NCBI RefSeq assembly: GCF_001687545.1
Contig: NZ_CP016545.1
Location: 843,501 to 907,500 of the forward strand
Direction: 5' to 3'
Origin: Paraurantiacibacter namhicola
GTDB taxonomy: Bacteria > Pseudomonadota > Alphaproteobacteria > Sphingomonadales > Sphingomonadaceae
Length of the DNA stretch: 64,000 nucleotides
In this document: positions 17,772-25,796 of the stretch, piece by piece
How positions within the stretch are numbered: position 1 is the first letter of the stretch
Layout of the letters: each line of letters opens with the position of its first letter
Program-made: the position numbers and the translations under genes
Notes under the pieces: model-generated
What the model was told of the DNA's origin: nothing
The model's database searches: none
What the model saw: the letters and a program-made list of their open reading frames with translations, nothing else

Positions 17772-17791
17772 GCCCCCGCGCAGGCAGGGGC
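17772..17791 (+). terminator. Weak hairpin in the convergent space between wecB and GT2 gene
   Basis: GCCCC and GGGGC (17772-17776 and 17787-17791) can pair with a ten-base loop, followed on the plus strand by CTCTT. It lies 11 bases after the wecB stop, in the 83-base convergent gap. The stem is short and the T-tract poor, so this is a tentative transcription end. Confidence 0.3.
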
Positions 17792-17844
17792 CTCTTCGCG
17801 ACGATGACCTGCTTACTGGAGGAGGTTCCTGCCTCCGCAGGGAC

Positions 17845-18786
17845 TCACGAACTTGGCGGTTTCCCGTTCTGCCAGCCTTCACGACGGTTCCAGACTTCGG
17901 TCCAGACCTCGGCCTGCCGCCTGCCCTTGCCGGTGAGCGCCGCGAGCGCGCGGTAGCCGAAGCTGCGCAGTCCCACGCCGGACACGAAAAAGCGCCGGAT
18001 CCAGTTCGCGCTGCCCTCGCCCAGATGCTTGCGCGCCAACGCAATCTTGGCTGCAAGGACGTAATACCGGCTCTGCCATTTCGATGTCGCGCTGGCGCCG
18101 CCGTAATGGACGATGGTGGCATCCGGCGTAACGCGCGGCTCGGCCCTGGCCTTGCGCGCACGGGCGCACAGTTCGGCTTCCTCACCGTACATGAAGAAGG
18201 ACAGGTCGAAGCCGCCGAGTTCGTTCCAGAAGGCGCGCTTCATCAGGAAAAAGCAGCCCGAGACGATGTCCACCTGCCGCTCGGTTGACCGGTCCCAGCC
18301 GCGCATGGCTTCGGGATCGAAGGCGTTGACCTTCAGCAGCGACAGCCCGCTGCCGAAGCAGAAGGCGCTCCAGGGCGTCAGCTGCCCCCATGCCGAGCCG
18401 ATGTTGAGCGAACCGTCGCCAAACACCGTGCGCCCGCCCCAGACCTTCGCATCCGGATTTGCGCGGGCGAAGTCCATCAGCCTGTCGATGGCCCCGTCGA
18501 GCACCAGCGTATCGCTGTTAAGCAGCAGCAAATATTCGCCGCGCGCGATTTCGGCTGCGAGGTTGTTGGCCTTCGCAAAACCGTGGTTCTCGCTTTCGGC
18601 CATCAGCCGGACCTGCGGGAATTCGGCGGCGATGGCTTCGGCCGACCCGTCATGCGACCCATTGTCCACGAGGATGCACTCGAAGTCGGTCGTGCTGGTT
18701 TCGGCGTAGAGCGAGCGCAGGCATTCCAGCGTCATCTCGCGCGTGTTCCAGTTGACGATCAGGACGGAGAGCTCGGGCGCGCTCAT
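17845..18786 (-). CDS. Glycosyltransferase, GT2 family (rhamnosyltransferase-like)
   Basis: Protein of 313 residues with a GT-A fold. Signatures are LSVLIVNWNTREM at the N-terminus, FECILVDNGSHDGS (first Asp motif), LLLLNSDTLVLDGA with the metal-binding D-x-D-like NSDT, and GCFFLMKRAFW...GGFDLSFFMYGEEAELCARA near residue 200, which holds the E/D-E-D motif. This set is typical of WcaA/RfbF-like rhamnosyltransferases. ATG at 18786 overlaps the rmlB stop (ATGA), so the gene is the last of the rmlA-C-D-B operon, which fits use of dTDP-L-rhamnose. A longer frame upstream to 18828 would reach into rmlB and is not needed. Confidence 0.87.
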   Translation of the reverse strand: MSAPELSVLIVNWNTREMTLECLRSLYAETSTTDFECILVDNGSHDGSAEAIAAEFPQVRLMAESENHGFAKANNLAAEIARGEYLLLLNSDTLVLDGAIDRLMDFARANPDAKVWGGRTVFGDGSLNIGSAWGQLTPWSAFCFGSGLSLLKVNAFDPEAMRGWDRSTERQVDIVSGCFFLMKRAFWNELGGFDLSFFMYGEEAELCARARKARAEPRVTPDATIVHYGGASATSKWQSRYYVLAAKIALARKHLGEGSANWIRRFFVSGVGLRSFGYRALAALTGKGRRQAEVWTEVWNRREGWQNGKPPSS

Positions 18787-19835
18787 TTCATCAGCGGGCG
18801 CCACCAGCCCTCGTTTTCCAGGTACCAAGCCAGCGTCTCGGCAAAGCCCTGCTGGAAAGTGCGGCTGGCGGAATATCCCAGTTCTTCGCGCGCCTTGGTC
18901 TCGTCGATGGCATAGCGGCGATCATGCCCCTTGCGGTCCTCGACAAAGGTCTTGAGCGTCTCGGTCTTCTGACCCTTCGCAGGCGGGGCATCGGGGAAGC
19001 GGCCGGCCAGCTGCGGGTCCACGGCAAAAGCCTGGTCCACGCCAGCGCAGATCTGCTCGATCACCTCGAGGTTGGGCAATTCCTGCCCGCCGCCGATATT
19101 GTAGACCTCGCCCGGTGTCCCGCGCAGGATCGCTGCCTCGATGCCGCGGCAGTGGTCTTCCACATGCAGCCAGTCGCGCACATTCATGCCGTCGCCATAG
19201 ATCGGCAGGCTGCGACCATGCAGCGCGTTGATCAGGAACAGCGGGATCAGTTTTTCCGGATACTGGTACGGCCCGTAATTGTTGGAGCAGTTGGAGGTGG
19301 AGACCTCCAGCCCGTAAGTGTGGTGATAAGCGCGCACGAGATGGTCGGACGCGGCCTTGCTGGCGGAATAGGGGGAATTCGGCTGGTACTGTGTCGTCTC
19401 GGAAAAGGCCGGGTCTTGCGGGCCGAGCGAGCCGTAAACTTCGTCAGTAGAGACATGGTGGAAACGGTGCGGTTTGCCGCTTCCTTCGTCCAGCCACACC
19501 TTGCGCGCGGCCTTCAGCAGGGCGTGCGTCCCGTTGATATTGGTGTCGATGAAGGCGTCGGGTCCGCTGATGGAACGATCAACGTGGCTTTCCGCTGCGA
19601 AGTTCACCAGCGTATCGATCGCATGGTCGCGCAGCAGCGCCTCGGCTGTGTCCGTGTCCCGGATATCGGCCTTGTGGAACTGCGCGTCGGGCAGGTCCGC
19701 GATGGTGGAACGGTTACCGGCATAAGTCAGGCAGTCGAGCACGTGGACGGTGTCGCCCGGATGCCGCTCGCGCCAGAAATGCACGAAATTGCCGCCGATG
19801 AAACCGGCGCCGCCAGTGACGAGGAGATTAGCCAA
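18783..19835 (-). CDS. rmlB: dTDP-glucose 4,6-dehydratase
   Basis: Protein of 350 residues, an extended short-chain dehydrogenase. It dehydrates dTDP-D-glucose to dTDP-4-keto-6-deoxy-glucose with enzyme-bound NAD+. Visible are the NAD motif VTGGAGFIGGNF, NFAAESHVDRSI, STDEVYGSLG, and the catalytic YSASKAASDH (Tyr-x3-Lys), then NNYGPYQYPEKLIP and DWLHVEDHC. It is the second step of dTDP-L-rhamnose synthesis. The gene overlaps rmlD upstream by a few bases and the GT2 gene downstream by ATGA, so the five genes rmlA, rmlC, rmlD, rmlB and the transferase form one operon. Confidence 0.95.
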   Translation of the reverse strand: MANLLVTGGAGFIGGNFVHFWRERHPGDTVHVLDCLTYAGNRSTIADLPDAQFHKADIRDTDTAEALLRDHAIDTLVNFAAESHVDRSISGPDAFIDTNINGTHALLKAARKVWLDEGSGKPHRFHHVSTDEVYGSLGPQDPAFSETTQYQPNSPYSASKAASDHLVRAYHHTYGLEVSTSNCSNNYGPYQYPEKLIPLFLINALHGRSLPIYGDGMNVRDWLHVEDHCRGIEAAILRGTPGEVYNIGGGQELPNLEVIEQICAGVDQAFAVDPQLAGRFPDAPPAKGQKTETLKTFVEDRKGHDRRYAIDETKAREELGYSASRTFQQGFAETLAWYLENEGWWRPLMK

Positions 19836-20688
19836 GCTGCTGTTCTTCCTTGAGCATTGTGCGCAAATTCGTGCGCCAGTGAATTGCAGGCAGGCCTGTT
19901 AACGCGCGGGTATCGCGCGTGTCGAGGACCGAATAGGCCGGACGCGTGGCCGGCGTAGGATAGTCTGCCGTGCGGATCGGCGTGATGGGTATCGCACGCT
20001 CCAGCATGCCGAGCGCCAGTGCCTCCTCCTGGATGGCGACGGCGAAGTCGTACCAGCTGGCGACGCCCGCATCCTGGTAATGAAACGTGCCGGGCTTGCC
20101 CACCGCGGAAAGGCTCCAGAGCGTCTGCGCAAGGCCCGTCGCGAGTGTGGGCGCACCGATCTGGTCGCTGACGACGCTCAGCGCGTCGCGCTCCGCCATC
20201 AGGCGCAGCATTGTGCGCACGAAATTGGCGCCGCCCGCCGCATAGACCCAGCTTGTGCGGCAGATGATCGCCCCGTCCCCCGCCTGCGCCTCGCCGGAAA
20301 GCTTGGTCGCGCCATAGACGGACAGCGGATTAGGCTCTGCATCGACGGGGTAGGGCGTGGAGCGCGTGCCATCGAAGATGAAGTCGGTCGAAACCTGCAC
20401 CAGCCGCCCGCCCGTGATCGCGGCAAGGGCTTGGGCCATGTGGCCGACGGCATCGCCGTTCACCGCCTGCGCGATGTCCGGTTCGCTCTCGGCCTTGTCG
20501 ACGGCCGTATAGGCGCCCGCGCTGAACAGCACATCCGGCGCCTCGCGCGTCACCACGTCGCGGATCGCCTGCGGGTCGGCCAGGTCCATTTCGGCCAGGT
20601 CCACGCCCACGACCTGCCAGCCTTCCGGCGCGGTCGCCTGCAAGGCGGTGCCGAGCTGGCCTTTCGCCCCGGTGACGAGCGCCTTCAC
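19828..20688 (-). CDS. rmlD: dTDP-4-dehydrorhamnose reductase
   Basis: Protein of 286 residues that reduces dTDP-4-keto-L-rhamnose to dTDP-L-rhamnose. The N-terminal motif is ALVTGAKGQLGTAL; further signatures are FSAGAYTAVDKAESEP, QVSTDFIFDG and the active-site region YGATKLSGE (Tyr-x3-Lys). I chose GTG at 20688 because it overlaps the rmlC stop (GTGA) and gives a normal N-terminus (VKALVTG); upstream in-frame residues belong to rmlC in another frame. The end overlaps the rmlB start by eight bases. Confidence 0.93.
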   Translation of the reverse strand: MKALVTGAKGQLGTALQATAPEGWQVVGVDLAEMDLADPQAIRDVVTREAPDVLFSAGAYTAVDKAESEPDIAQAVNGDAVGHMAQALAAITGGRLVQVSTDFIFDGTRSTPYPVDAEPNPLSVYGATKLSGEAQAGDGAIICRTSWVYAAGGANFVRTMLRLMAERDALSVVSDQIGAPTLATGLAQTLWSLSAVGKPGTFHYQDAGVASWYDFAVAIQEEALALGMLERAIPITPIRTADYPTPATRPAYSVLDTRDTRALTGLPAIHWRTNLRTMLKEEQQLG

Positions 20689-21230
20689 GCGAAAGCCTCG
20701 ATCTCGGACAGGGGGCGGCCCTCGCGGTCCTTGCCGGACAGCTGCGGCTCCATGCCCGCCAGCGGCCAGTCGATGCCCAGCGCAGGGTCGTCCCACGCCA
20801 GCGTATGCTCGGCCTGCGGCGCGTAAGGCGCATCGCATTTATAGAGGAAGTCGGTCCCGTCCACGAGCGTCAGGAAGCCATGCGCGAAGCCCTGCGGCAC
20901 CCAGAACATCAGCTTGTTGGCGGCGCTGAGTTTCACGCCGACCCATTTGCCGAAATTCGGGCTGGAGCGGCGGATATCGACGGCCACGTCATAGACCGCG
21001 CCGGAAACGACGCGCACCAGCTTGCCCTGCGGGCCGGGGTTCTGGAAATGCAGTCCGCGCAGCACCCCTTTCTGGCTGCGCGAGTGGTTGTCCTGAACGA
21101 AGGCAATGTCGAGGCCGGCCGCCGCGAATTTCTCTGCATTCCAGCTTTCCATGAAAAAGCCGCGCTCGTCCCCGAAGACGGAGGGCTCGATCACCAACGG
21201 GCCCGGTATCGCGCATTCGCGGATCTTCAT
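20685..21230 (-). CDS. rmlC: dTDP-4-dehydrorhamnose 3,5-epimerase
   Basis: Protein of 181 residues with the cupin fold of RmlC. Signatures are [32 protein letters not shown] (active-site His in GLHF), [19 protein letters not shown] and [13 protein letters not shown]. The enzyme epimerises C3 and C5 of dTDP-4-keto-6-deoxyglucose. ATG at 21230 overlaps the rmlA stop (ATGA) and fits the family length (about 180-185), so I rejected a much longer in-frame extension that would lie inside rmlA. Confidence 0.95.
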   Translation of the reverse strand: MKIRECAIPGPLVIEPSVFGDERGFFMESWNAEKFAAAGLDIAFVQDNHSRSQKGVLRGLHFQNPGPQGKLVRVVSGAVYDVAVDIRRSSPNFGKWVGVKLSAANKLMFWVPQGFAHGFLTLVDGTDFLYKCDAPYAPQAEHTLAWDDPALGIDWPLAGMEPQLSGKDREGRPLSEIEAFA

Positions 21231-22123
21231 TTCAGCAGCGCCGCCAGATATTCGCCATAGCCGGATTTCTTCAGCGGCTGGGCGATGCGGTCCAGTTGCT
21301 CGCTGTCGATGAAGCCCTGTCGCCAGGCGATTTCTTCCGGGCAGCAGATTTTCAGGCCCTGCCGTTCCTCCGTGATGCGGACATAGGTGCCGGCATCCAG
21401 CAGCGAGGCATGCGTTCCGGTATCGAGCCAGGCAAAGCCGCGGCCCATGATTTCCACCGACAGCGCGCCATCGTCGAGATACAGACGGTTGAGGTCGGTG
21501 ATTTCCAGCTCGCCGCGCGGGGACGGTTTCAGGTCGCGCGCCCGGTCCACCACCGTCTCGTCGTAGAAATAGAGGCCGGTAACCGCATAATTCGACTTCG
21601 GCTTGGCAGGCTTTTCCTCCAGCGACACGACCGCGCCCTCGCTGTCGAATTCCGCCACGCCGTAAGCCTCGGGATTGGCGACGCAATAGCCGAACACGCT
21701 GGCGCCGCTGCTCCGCGCATCGGCGCTCGCCAGCAGGTCCGGCAGGCCGTGGCCGTAGAAGATGTTGTCACCCAGCACGAGCGCGCTTGGTCCGCCGCGC
21801 ACGAAGTCCGCACCGATATGGAAGGCCTGTGCGAGCCCATCAGGGCTTGGCTGCACGGCATATTCGATGCTCATGCCCCAGTCGCTGCCATCGCCCAGCA
21901 GCTTGCGGAACTGGTCTGCATCCTCCGGAGTGGTGATGATCAGGACTTCGCGAATGCCCGCAAGCATCAGCGTGCTGAGCGGGTAATAGATCATCGGCTT
22001 GTCATAGACCGGCATAAGCTGCTTTGAGACGCCGCGGGTCAGCGGCCAGAGCCGCGTTCCGCTGCCACCTGCCAGGATGATGCCCTTGCGGGCCGTCGCG
22101 GGCTTATCTGATTGGCTGTTCAT
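21227..22123 (-). CDS. rmlA: Glucose-1-phosphate thymidylyltransferase
   Basis: Protein of 298 residues that makes dTDP-glucose from dTTP and glucose 1-phosphate, the first step of the rhamnose pathway. The nucleotidyltransferase motif is [16 protein letters not shown], followed by [17 protein letters not shown]; also [21 protein letters not shown] and [14 protein letters not shown], which are specific for RmlA. It is the first gene of the rml operon. The 65 bases between it and the ABC exporter gene contain no evident terminator. Confidence 0.95.
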   Translation of the reverse strand: MNSQSDKPATARKGIILAGGSGTRLWPLTRGVSKQLMPVYDKPMIYYPLSTLMLAGIREVLIITTPEDADQFRKLLGDGSDWGMSIEYAVQPSPDGLAQAFHIGADFVRGGPSALVLGDNIFYGHGLPDLLASADARSSGASVFGYCVANPEAYGVAEFDSEGAVVSLEEKPAKPKSNYAVTGLYFYDETVVDRARDLKPSPRGELEITDLNRLYLDDGALSVEIMGRGFAWLDTGTHASLLDAGTYVRITEERQGLKICCPEEIAWRQGFIDSEQLDRIAQPLKKSGYGEYLAALLK

Positions 22124-22188
22124 GGCCCTGCGCCTAGCCGGTGCGGGGGCGCGCGGGCAAGGCGCTTGTGCAGTGCAGCGCGCGCGTT

Positions 22189-23958
22189 TCAGGCTTTCCC
22201 GCTTGCCTCCGCGCCGCCGGGCAGCAGGCGAAACACGCGGTCTGCGTGGTTCAGGGCACTTTCGCGGTGGCTCACCATGATGAGCGAGAAATCACCGCGC
22301 CGGCTGGCGAGCGCGGCCAGTACCTGGTCCTCTGTCGCTGCATCCAGTGCATTGGTCGCCTCGTCCAGCACCAGCAGGCGCGGGCGGCGCAGCAGGGCAC
22401 GGGCAAGGCAGAGGCGCTGGCGCTCCCCGCCGGACAGCGCTTCGCCGCGCTCGCCCACGCGTGTGGCAAGCCCCTGTGGCAAGCGGGCGACGAGCTGGCT
22501 GGCCTGGGCGATTGCGAGAGCCTGCGCGATCGCTGCATCATCTGCGCCATTCGTGCCCCAGCGCAGGTTCTCGGCGACAGTGGCATCGAAAAGGAAGGGG
22601 GTCTGCGGAACGAAAGCGATCTGCGCGCGCCAATGGGCGAATTCGGCCGGGGTAGTCAGCACCTTGCCATCCACCAAGACGCTGCCTTCGTTTGCTTTAA
22701 GCAGACCGGCCATCACTTCCAGCAGCGTGGTCTTGCCTGCGCCAGACGGCCCCGCCAGAGCGATCCGCTCACCCGCGCCGATCTGGAGGTTCGCTGCGCT
22801 GAGGATCGCCCCACGCCCGGGATAGGCAAAGCGAATGCTGCGTAGCTCCACTTCTGCAGGACCGGCGGGCAGCGCCGCAGGGTGGTGGATCTCCGCGGCT
22901 GGCGGTGCACTCGCCAACAGGCGGCTTTCGGTGCGCTGAAGCTCGACCAGCGCCGGCAGCATGTGGGCGGTCGATTGCAGGCTCTGGATGATCGCCTGCA
23001 CCGGCCAGGATAGTCGGGCGACGACCAGTATGACGACCGCGAGGATCTCTACCGGCGTATCCAGCACCAGCAGTCCCATGGCGACGATGAGCGCCCCCAG
23101 TAAGCCCGCGACTACCTGGAATACGGAGCGAAAGCGGACCAGGCGGCTGACGTGGTCGAGCGCGCCGCGGCGCGCATCGGCGATGCTCTCTGCGAAGCGG
23201 GCGCCGAATTCGGCCTGTGCGTCGTGCAGGCGGGCGAGCTTCTGGCTGGCGAGGAAATCGCCCAGAACATGATGGCTCGACCGCTCGGCGCGCGTCTGGT
23301 GGCGGCCCAGCCCGGCTGCGCGGCGGACCAGCGGCCATCCCGCGAGCACGGCCAGCGTGAGGAGAGCCACGATGGCCAGCAGGAGCGGCGGTGAGAGCAC
23401 CGCCAGCAGTCCCAGTTGGGCCAGCGCAAGCGCCACCAGCGACGCTGTGCTGAGCATTTGCGTGTTGCCGATGCCGAGCCGCTCCACATCCCGTGTGACG
23501 GCATGTTCAAGGTCCGTGCGCTGGAACTTCGCTGCCTCCAGCCATTCCGCACGTCCGATCGCGTCGAAGATGCGCCGCCGCCAGTTGTCGACATAGCCGG
23601 TGGCGATGGCAACGAGCAGCACCTCGCGCTTCGCGGCGACGAACGCCCGCAGGGTCAGCAGCGACAGGAAGATCGCGAGGATTGCCAGGACCTGTTCCGC
23701 CCGCCCATCGATCCCGGAATTGCCGAGTGCGCCGAGGATGAAGCGCCCGGTGGCACTGTCTGCCGAGCCGCCTTCCGCAAACAGTGCAACAAGCGGCACG
23801 AGCATCACGATGCCCGCCGAATCGAGAATGGCGCCAAGCCCGACCAGCCCGGCGGCAAGCGCCAGCTTCTTGCCGGCGTAGCTCTTCAGATCGGCAAGAT
23901 AGAACCGCGCGCCCGCAAGGGCGGGTGCTTCAGGAGAGAGGTTTTCGGTCAGGACCAT
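22189..23958 (-). CDS. ABC transporter, fused permease and ATPase (exporter type)
   Basis: Protein of 589 residues. The N-terminal half has six predicted transmembrane helices (about residues 25-300). The C-terminal ATPase has Walker [11 protein letters not shown]-loop region [10 protein letters not shown], signature LSGGERQRL, Walker [13 protein letters not shown] and switch His in MVSHRESAL. It is a half-size exporter that works as a dimer. Location downstream of a glycan operon suggests export of a glycan, lipid or peptide precursor, but nothing in it fixes the substrate. I chose ATG at 23958: a longer frame to GTG 24024 would translate a 20-base copy of the tRNA-Ser 3' end. Neither start has a clear Shine-Dalgarno sequence. 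Confidence 0.82.
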   Translation of the reverse strand: MVLTENLSPEAPALAGARFYLADLKSYAGKKLALAAGLVGLGAILDSAGIVMLVPLVALFAEGGSADSATGRFILGALGNSGIDGRAEQVLAILAIFLSLLTLRAFVAAKREVLLVAIATGYVDNWRRRIFDAIGRAEWLEAAKFQRTDLEHAVTRDVERLGIGNTQMLSTASLVALALAQLGLLAVLSPPLLLAIVALLTLAVLAGWPLVRRAAGLGRHQTRAERSSHHVLGDFLASQKLARLHDAQAEFGARFAESIADARRGALDHVSRLVRFRSVFQVVAGLLGALIVAMGLLVLDTPVEILAVVILVVARLSWPVQAIIQSLQSTAHMLPALVELQRTESRLLASAPPAAEIHHPAALPAGPAEVELRSIRFAYPGRGAILSAANLQIGAGERIALAGPSGAGKTTLLEVMAGLLKANEGSVLVDGKVLTTPAEFAHWRAQIAFVPQTPFLFDATVAENLRWGTNGADDAAIAQALAIAQASQLVARLPQGLATRVGERGEALSGGERQRLCLARALLRRPRLLVLDEATNALDAATEDQVLAALASRRGDFSLIMVSHRESALNHADRVFRLLPGGAEASGKA

Positions 23959-23965
23959 GCAAAAA

Positions 23966-23985
23966 CTGGCGGAGACGGAGGGATT
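23966..23985 (-). repeat. Copy of the 3' end of tRNA-Ser
   Basis: These 20 bases are identical to 24098-24117, which form the T-arm 3' strand, acceptor strand, discriminator and CCA end of the tRNA-Ser gene. The rest of a tRNA is absent. The copy lies just before the start of the ABC exporter gene, 132 bases from the intact copy and in the same orientation. Confidence 0.8.
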
Positions 23986-24076
23986 GGCCTTCGCTGCGCT
24001 GCGGCCTTCTTCGGTGCTGCGCACCTGCGAATCCGAACCAGATGTCCGTCCACCGCTCGCATTTCCGCCATCGCCA

Positions 24077-24092
24077 CCTGCCCGAAGGCAGG
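24077..24092 (-). terminator. Hairpin after tRNA-Ser
   Basis: On the minus strand CCTGCC-TTCG-GGCAGG forms a six-base-pair stem with a stable TTCG tetraloop, starting seven bases after the CCA end of the tRNA. There is no T-run after it, so it may be a weak terminator or a 3' processing and stability element. Confidence 0.45.
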
Positions 24093-24097
24093 GGCCG

Positions 24098-24117
24098 CTG
24101 GCGGAGACGGAGGGATT
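24098..24117 (-). repeat. Direct repeat unit within tRNA-Ser 3' end
   Basis: This is the intact copy of the 20-base direct repeat also found at 23966-23985. It comprises the last T-arm bases, the acceptor strand and CCA of tRNA-Ser. Such repeats usually mark integration sites or an old partial tRNA duplication; the 112-base interval contains no gene. Confidence 0.8.
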
Positions 24118-24190
24118 CGAACCCTCGATACCCCGATAGGGGTATGGTTCCTTAGCAGGGAACTGGTTTCAGCCACTCACCCACGTCTCC
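24099..24190 (-). tRNA. tRNA-Ser (anticodon GCU)
   Basis: The minus strand folds as a class II tRNA of 92 bases with encoded CCA. The acceptor stem pairs GGAGACG with CGTCTCC, discriminator G follows, then CCA. The anticodon arm is GTTCC-CTGCTAA-GGAAC with anticodon GCT, reading AGC/AGU serine codons. A long variable arm (CATACCCC...GGGGTATC) and T-arm GAGGG-TTCGAAT-CCCTC are present. The gene sits between the halogenase operon and the ABC exporter, on the same strand as both. Confidence 0.97.
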
Positions 24191-24254
24191 GGATCGCGGC
24201 TTCGCGATAGGAGGGGGCCTATAGCGGGCAGTATTGCGCGCTTCAAGGGCGCGT

Positions 24255-25796
24255 TCAGGGGGAAATGGCCGGATAGGGCGAGAAGTTTGCGGCGCATGCC
24301 TGCAACATGGCCCGTGTCTCTTTAACGTCGGCCACCGGAAGGCCCTGCTCCGGCGCCTTCATGCGGTCTGCTGGCGGGAAGGTTCCGTAACCTGCCAGCA
24401 GCGCATGCCAGCTCATCACGGGGTAGGGCGCGTCGCGGTAAGCGCCGGCCAGCGCCTCGGACATGTCCTTATGCGTGAACCATGCTGTCATCATGGCCTT
24501 GAGGCTGTCCGAGAGCCGGTCATGCCCCGCATTTTCGCGCCAGTACTGCGTGTCCGTGCGCCGGTTCAGGCGGTAATGCGCCACGATGTAGTCGCGGATG
24601 CCTTCATACCGTTCGGCAGTGCGGGTGTTGAAAATATCGCGGTGCTGCGCGGTGAAACCGCCCTGCCGGTATGCCTGCGCAAACTCCATGGCTGTGGAGA
24701 TGACGATGTGCAGCGCGGTCGCCTCCAGCGGCTCGATGAAGCCCTGCGCCAGACCGGCGGCAAGGCAATTGCGATGCCAAGTCTGCTCGACGCGACCGAC
24801 CTTCATCTTCAGGAAACGCGCTTCCTGCGGATCGCCGGTCATGCCGATCGCCTCGCGCAGTTCGGCCTCCGCCTCCTCGTCCGAAAGGTAGCGGCTGGAA
24901 TAGACGTAGCCATTGCCGGTCCGGCTGGTGAGCGGGATGGACCAGCGCCAGCCTGCACGCATCGCCACGGCCTCCGTCTGCGGCTTGAAGACACCGCCAT
25001 GCTGTGTGGGCATCACCACGGCCCGGTCGTTGAACAGGTTCTCGCCGAAGTCGCGGAAGGCCACGCCCAGCTCCTGCTGGCAGAGCAGGGCGCGAAAGCC
25101 GGAGCAATCGACGAAGATGTCCCCCGCGATACGATCCCCGTCCTCCGTCAGTAAGGCTGCGATATCGCCATGCTCCGCGCGCTCGACGGAGGCGACTTTC
25201 GCCTCGCGGTGCACCAGTCCGCGCTCCACCGACCAGTCACGCAGGAAGGCGCCCAGCTTGTAAGCATCGAAGTGATAGCCGTAGCTTGGCGGGAAGGGGA
25301 AACTGTCTGCGGCCTGCGGGCCCCTGCCTTCATCCGCCAGCAATCGGGCGAGATACCAGTCGTCCGGATGGGCAGGCACGTCCGTGCCGCGCCGGGCGAG
25401 CGCGCAATTATGGAAGAAGCCGGGCTGAGTATGCAGGTCCACCGGGCCGGAAAAAGGGTGAAAATAGCTCTCGTGCCCGTCCCGCTCGCTCCAGCCGGAA
25501 AAGCGGATGCCCAGTTTGTAAGTGGCATCGCAGGCGGCCATCCAGTCCGCTTCCGCAATGCCCAGATGGTCGAACAGCGCCTTCAGCTGCGGGGTGGAGC
25601 CTTCGCCCACGCCGATGATGCCGATCTCCGGGCTTTCCACCACGGTGACGCTGGCACCCAGCGGTCCCCATTCCTTGTGCAGCAGGGCCGCGGTGATCCA
25701 GCCCGCGCTGCCGCCGCCCAGCACCACCACATCGGGTGGGCGGGGCGTGTCAGGACTGGAGGAAGATCGCGCCATAGGGTGCGAGGGTGTCGCCAT
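24255..25796 (-). CDS. Flavin-dependent halogenase, tryptophan halogenase family (copy 1)
   Basis: Protein of 513 residues of the Trp_halogenase family (PF04820). It uses reduced FAD, oxygen and halide to form hypohalous acid, which a lysine relays to an aromatic substrate. The hallmarks are intact: FAD motif GGGSAGW (residues 27-33), catalytic Lys94 in YKLGIRF, the diagnostic WxWxIP as WRWSIP (283-288) and the catalytic-region EPLEAT with Glu358. It is the last gene of an operon with two GH13 enzymes and a second halogenase. The start may be ATG 25796 or ATG 25775; either overlaps the alpha-glucosidase end by 47 or 26 bases. Members linked to TonB receptors and sugar loci often have unknown natural substrates; free tryptophan or indoles are possible. 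Confidence 0.88.
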   Translation of the reverse strand: MATPSHPMARSSSSPDTPRPPDVVVLGGGSAGWITAALLHKEWGPLGASVTVVESPEIGIIGVGEGSTPQLKALFDHLGIAEADWMAACDATYKLGIRFSGWSERDGHESYFHPFSGPVDLHTQPGFFHNCALARRGTDVPAHPDDWYLARLLADEGRGPQAADSFPFPPSYGYHFDAYKLGAFLRDWSVERGLVHREAKVASVERAEHGDIAALLTEDGDRIAGDIFVDCSGFRALLCQQELGVAFRDFGENLFNDRAVVMPTQHGGVFKPQTEAVAMRAGWRWSIPLTSRTGNGYVYSSRYLSDEEAEAELREAIGMTGDPQEARFLKMKVGRVEQTWHRNCLAAGLAQGFIEPLEATALHIVISTAMEFAQAYRQGGFTAQHRDIFNTRTAERYEGIRDYIVAHYRLNRRTDTQYWRENAGHDRLSDSLKAMMTAWFTHKDMSEALAGAYRDAPYPVMSWHALLAGYGTFPPADRMKAPEQGLPVADVKETRAMLQACAANFSPYPAISP

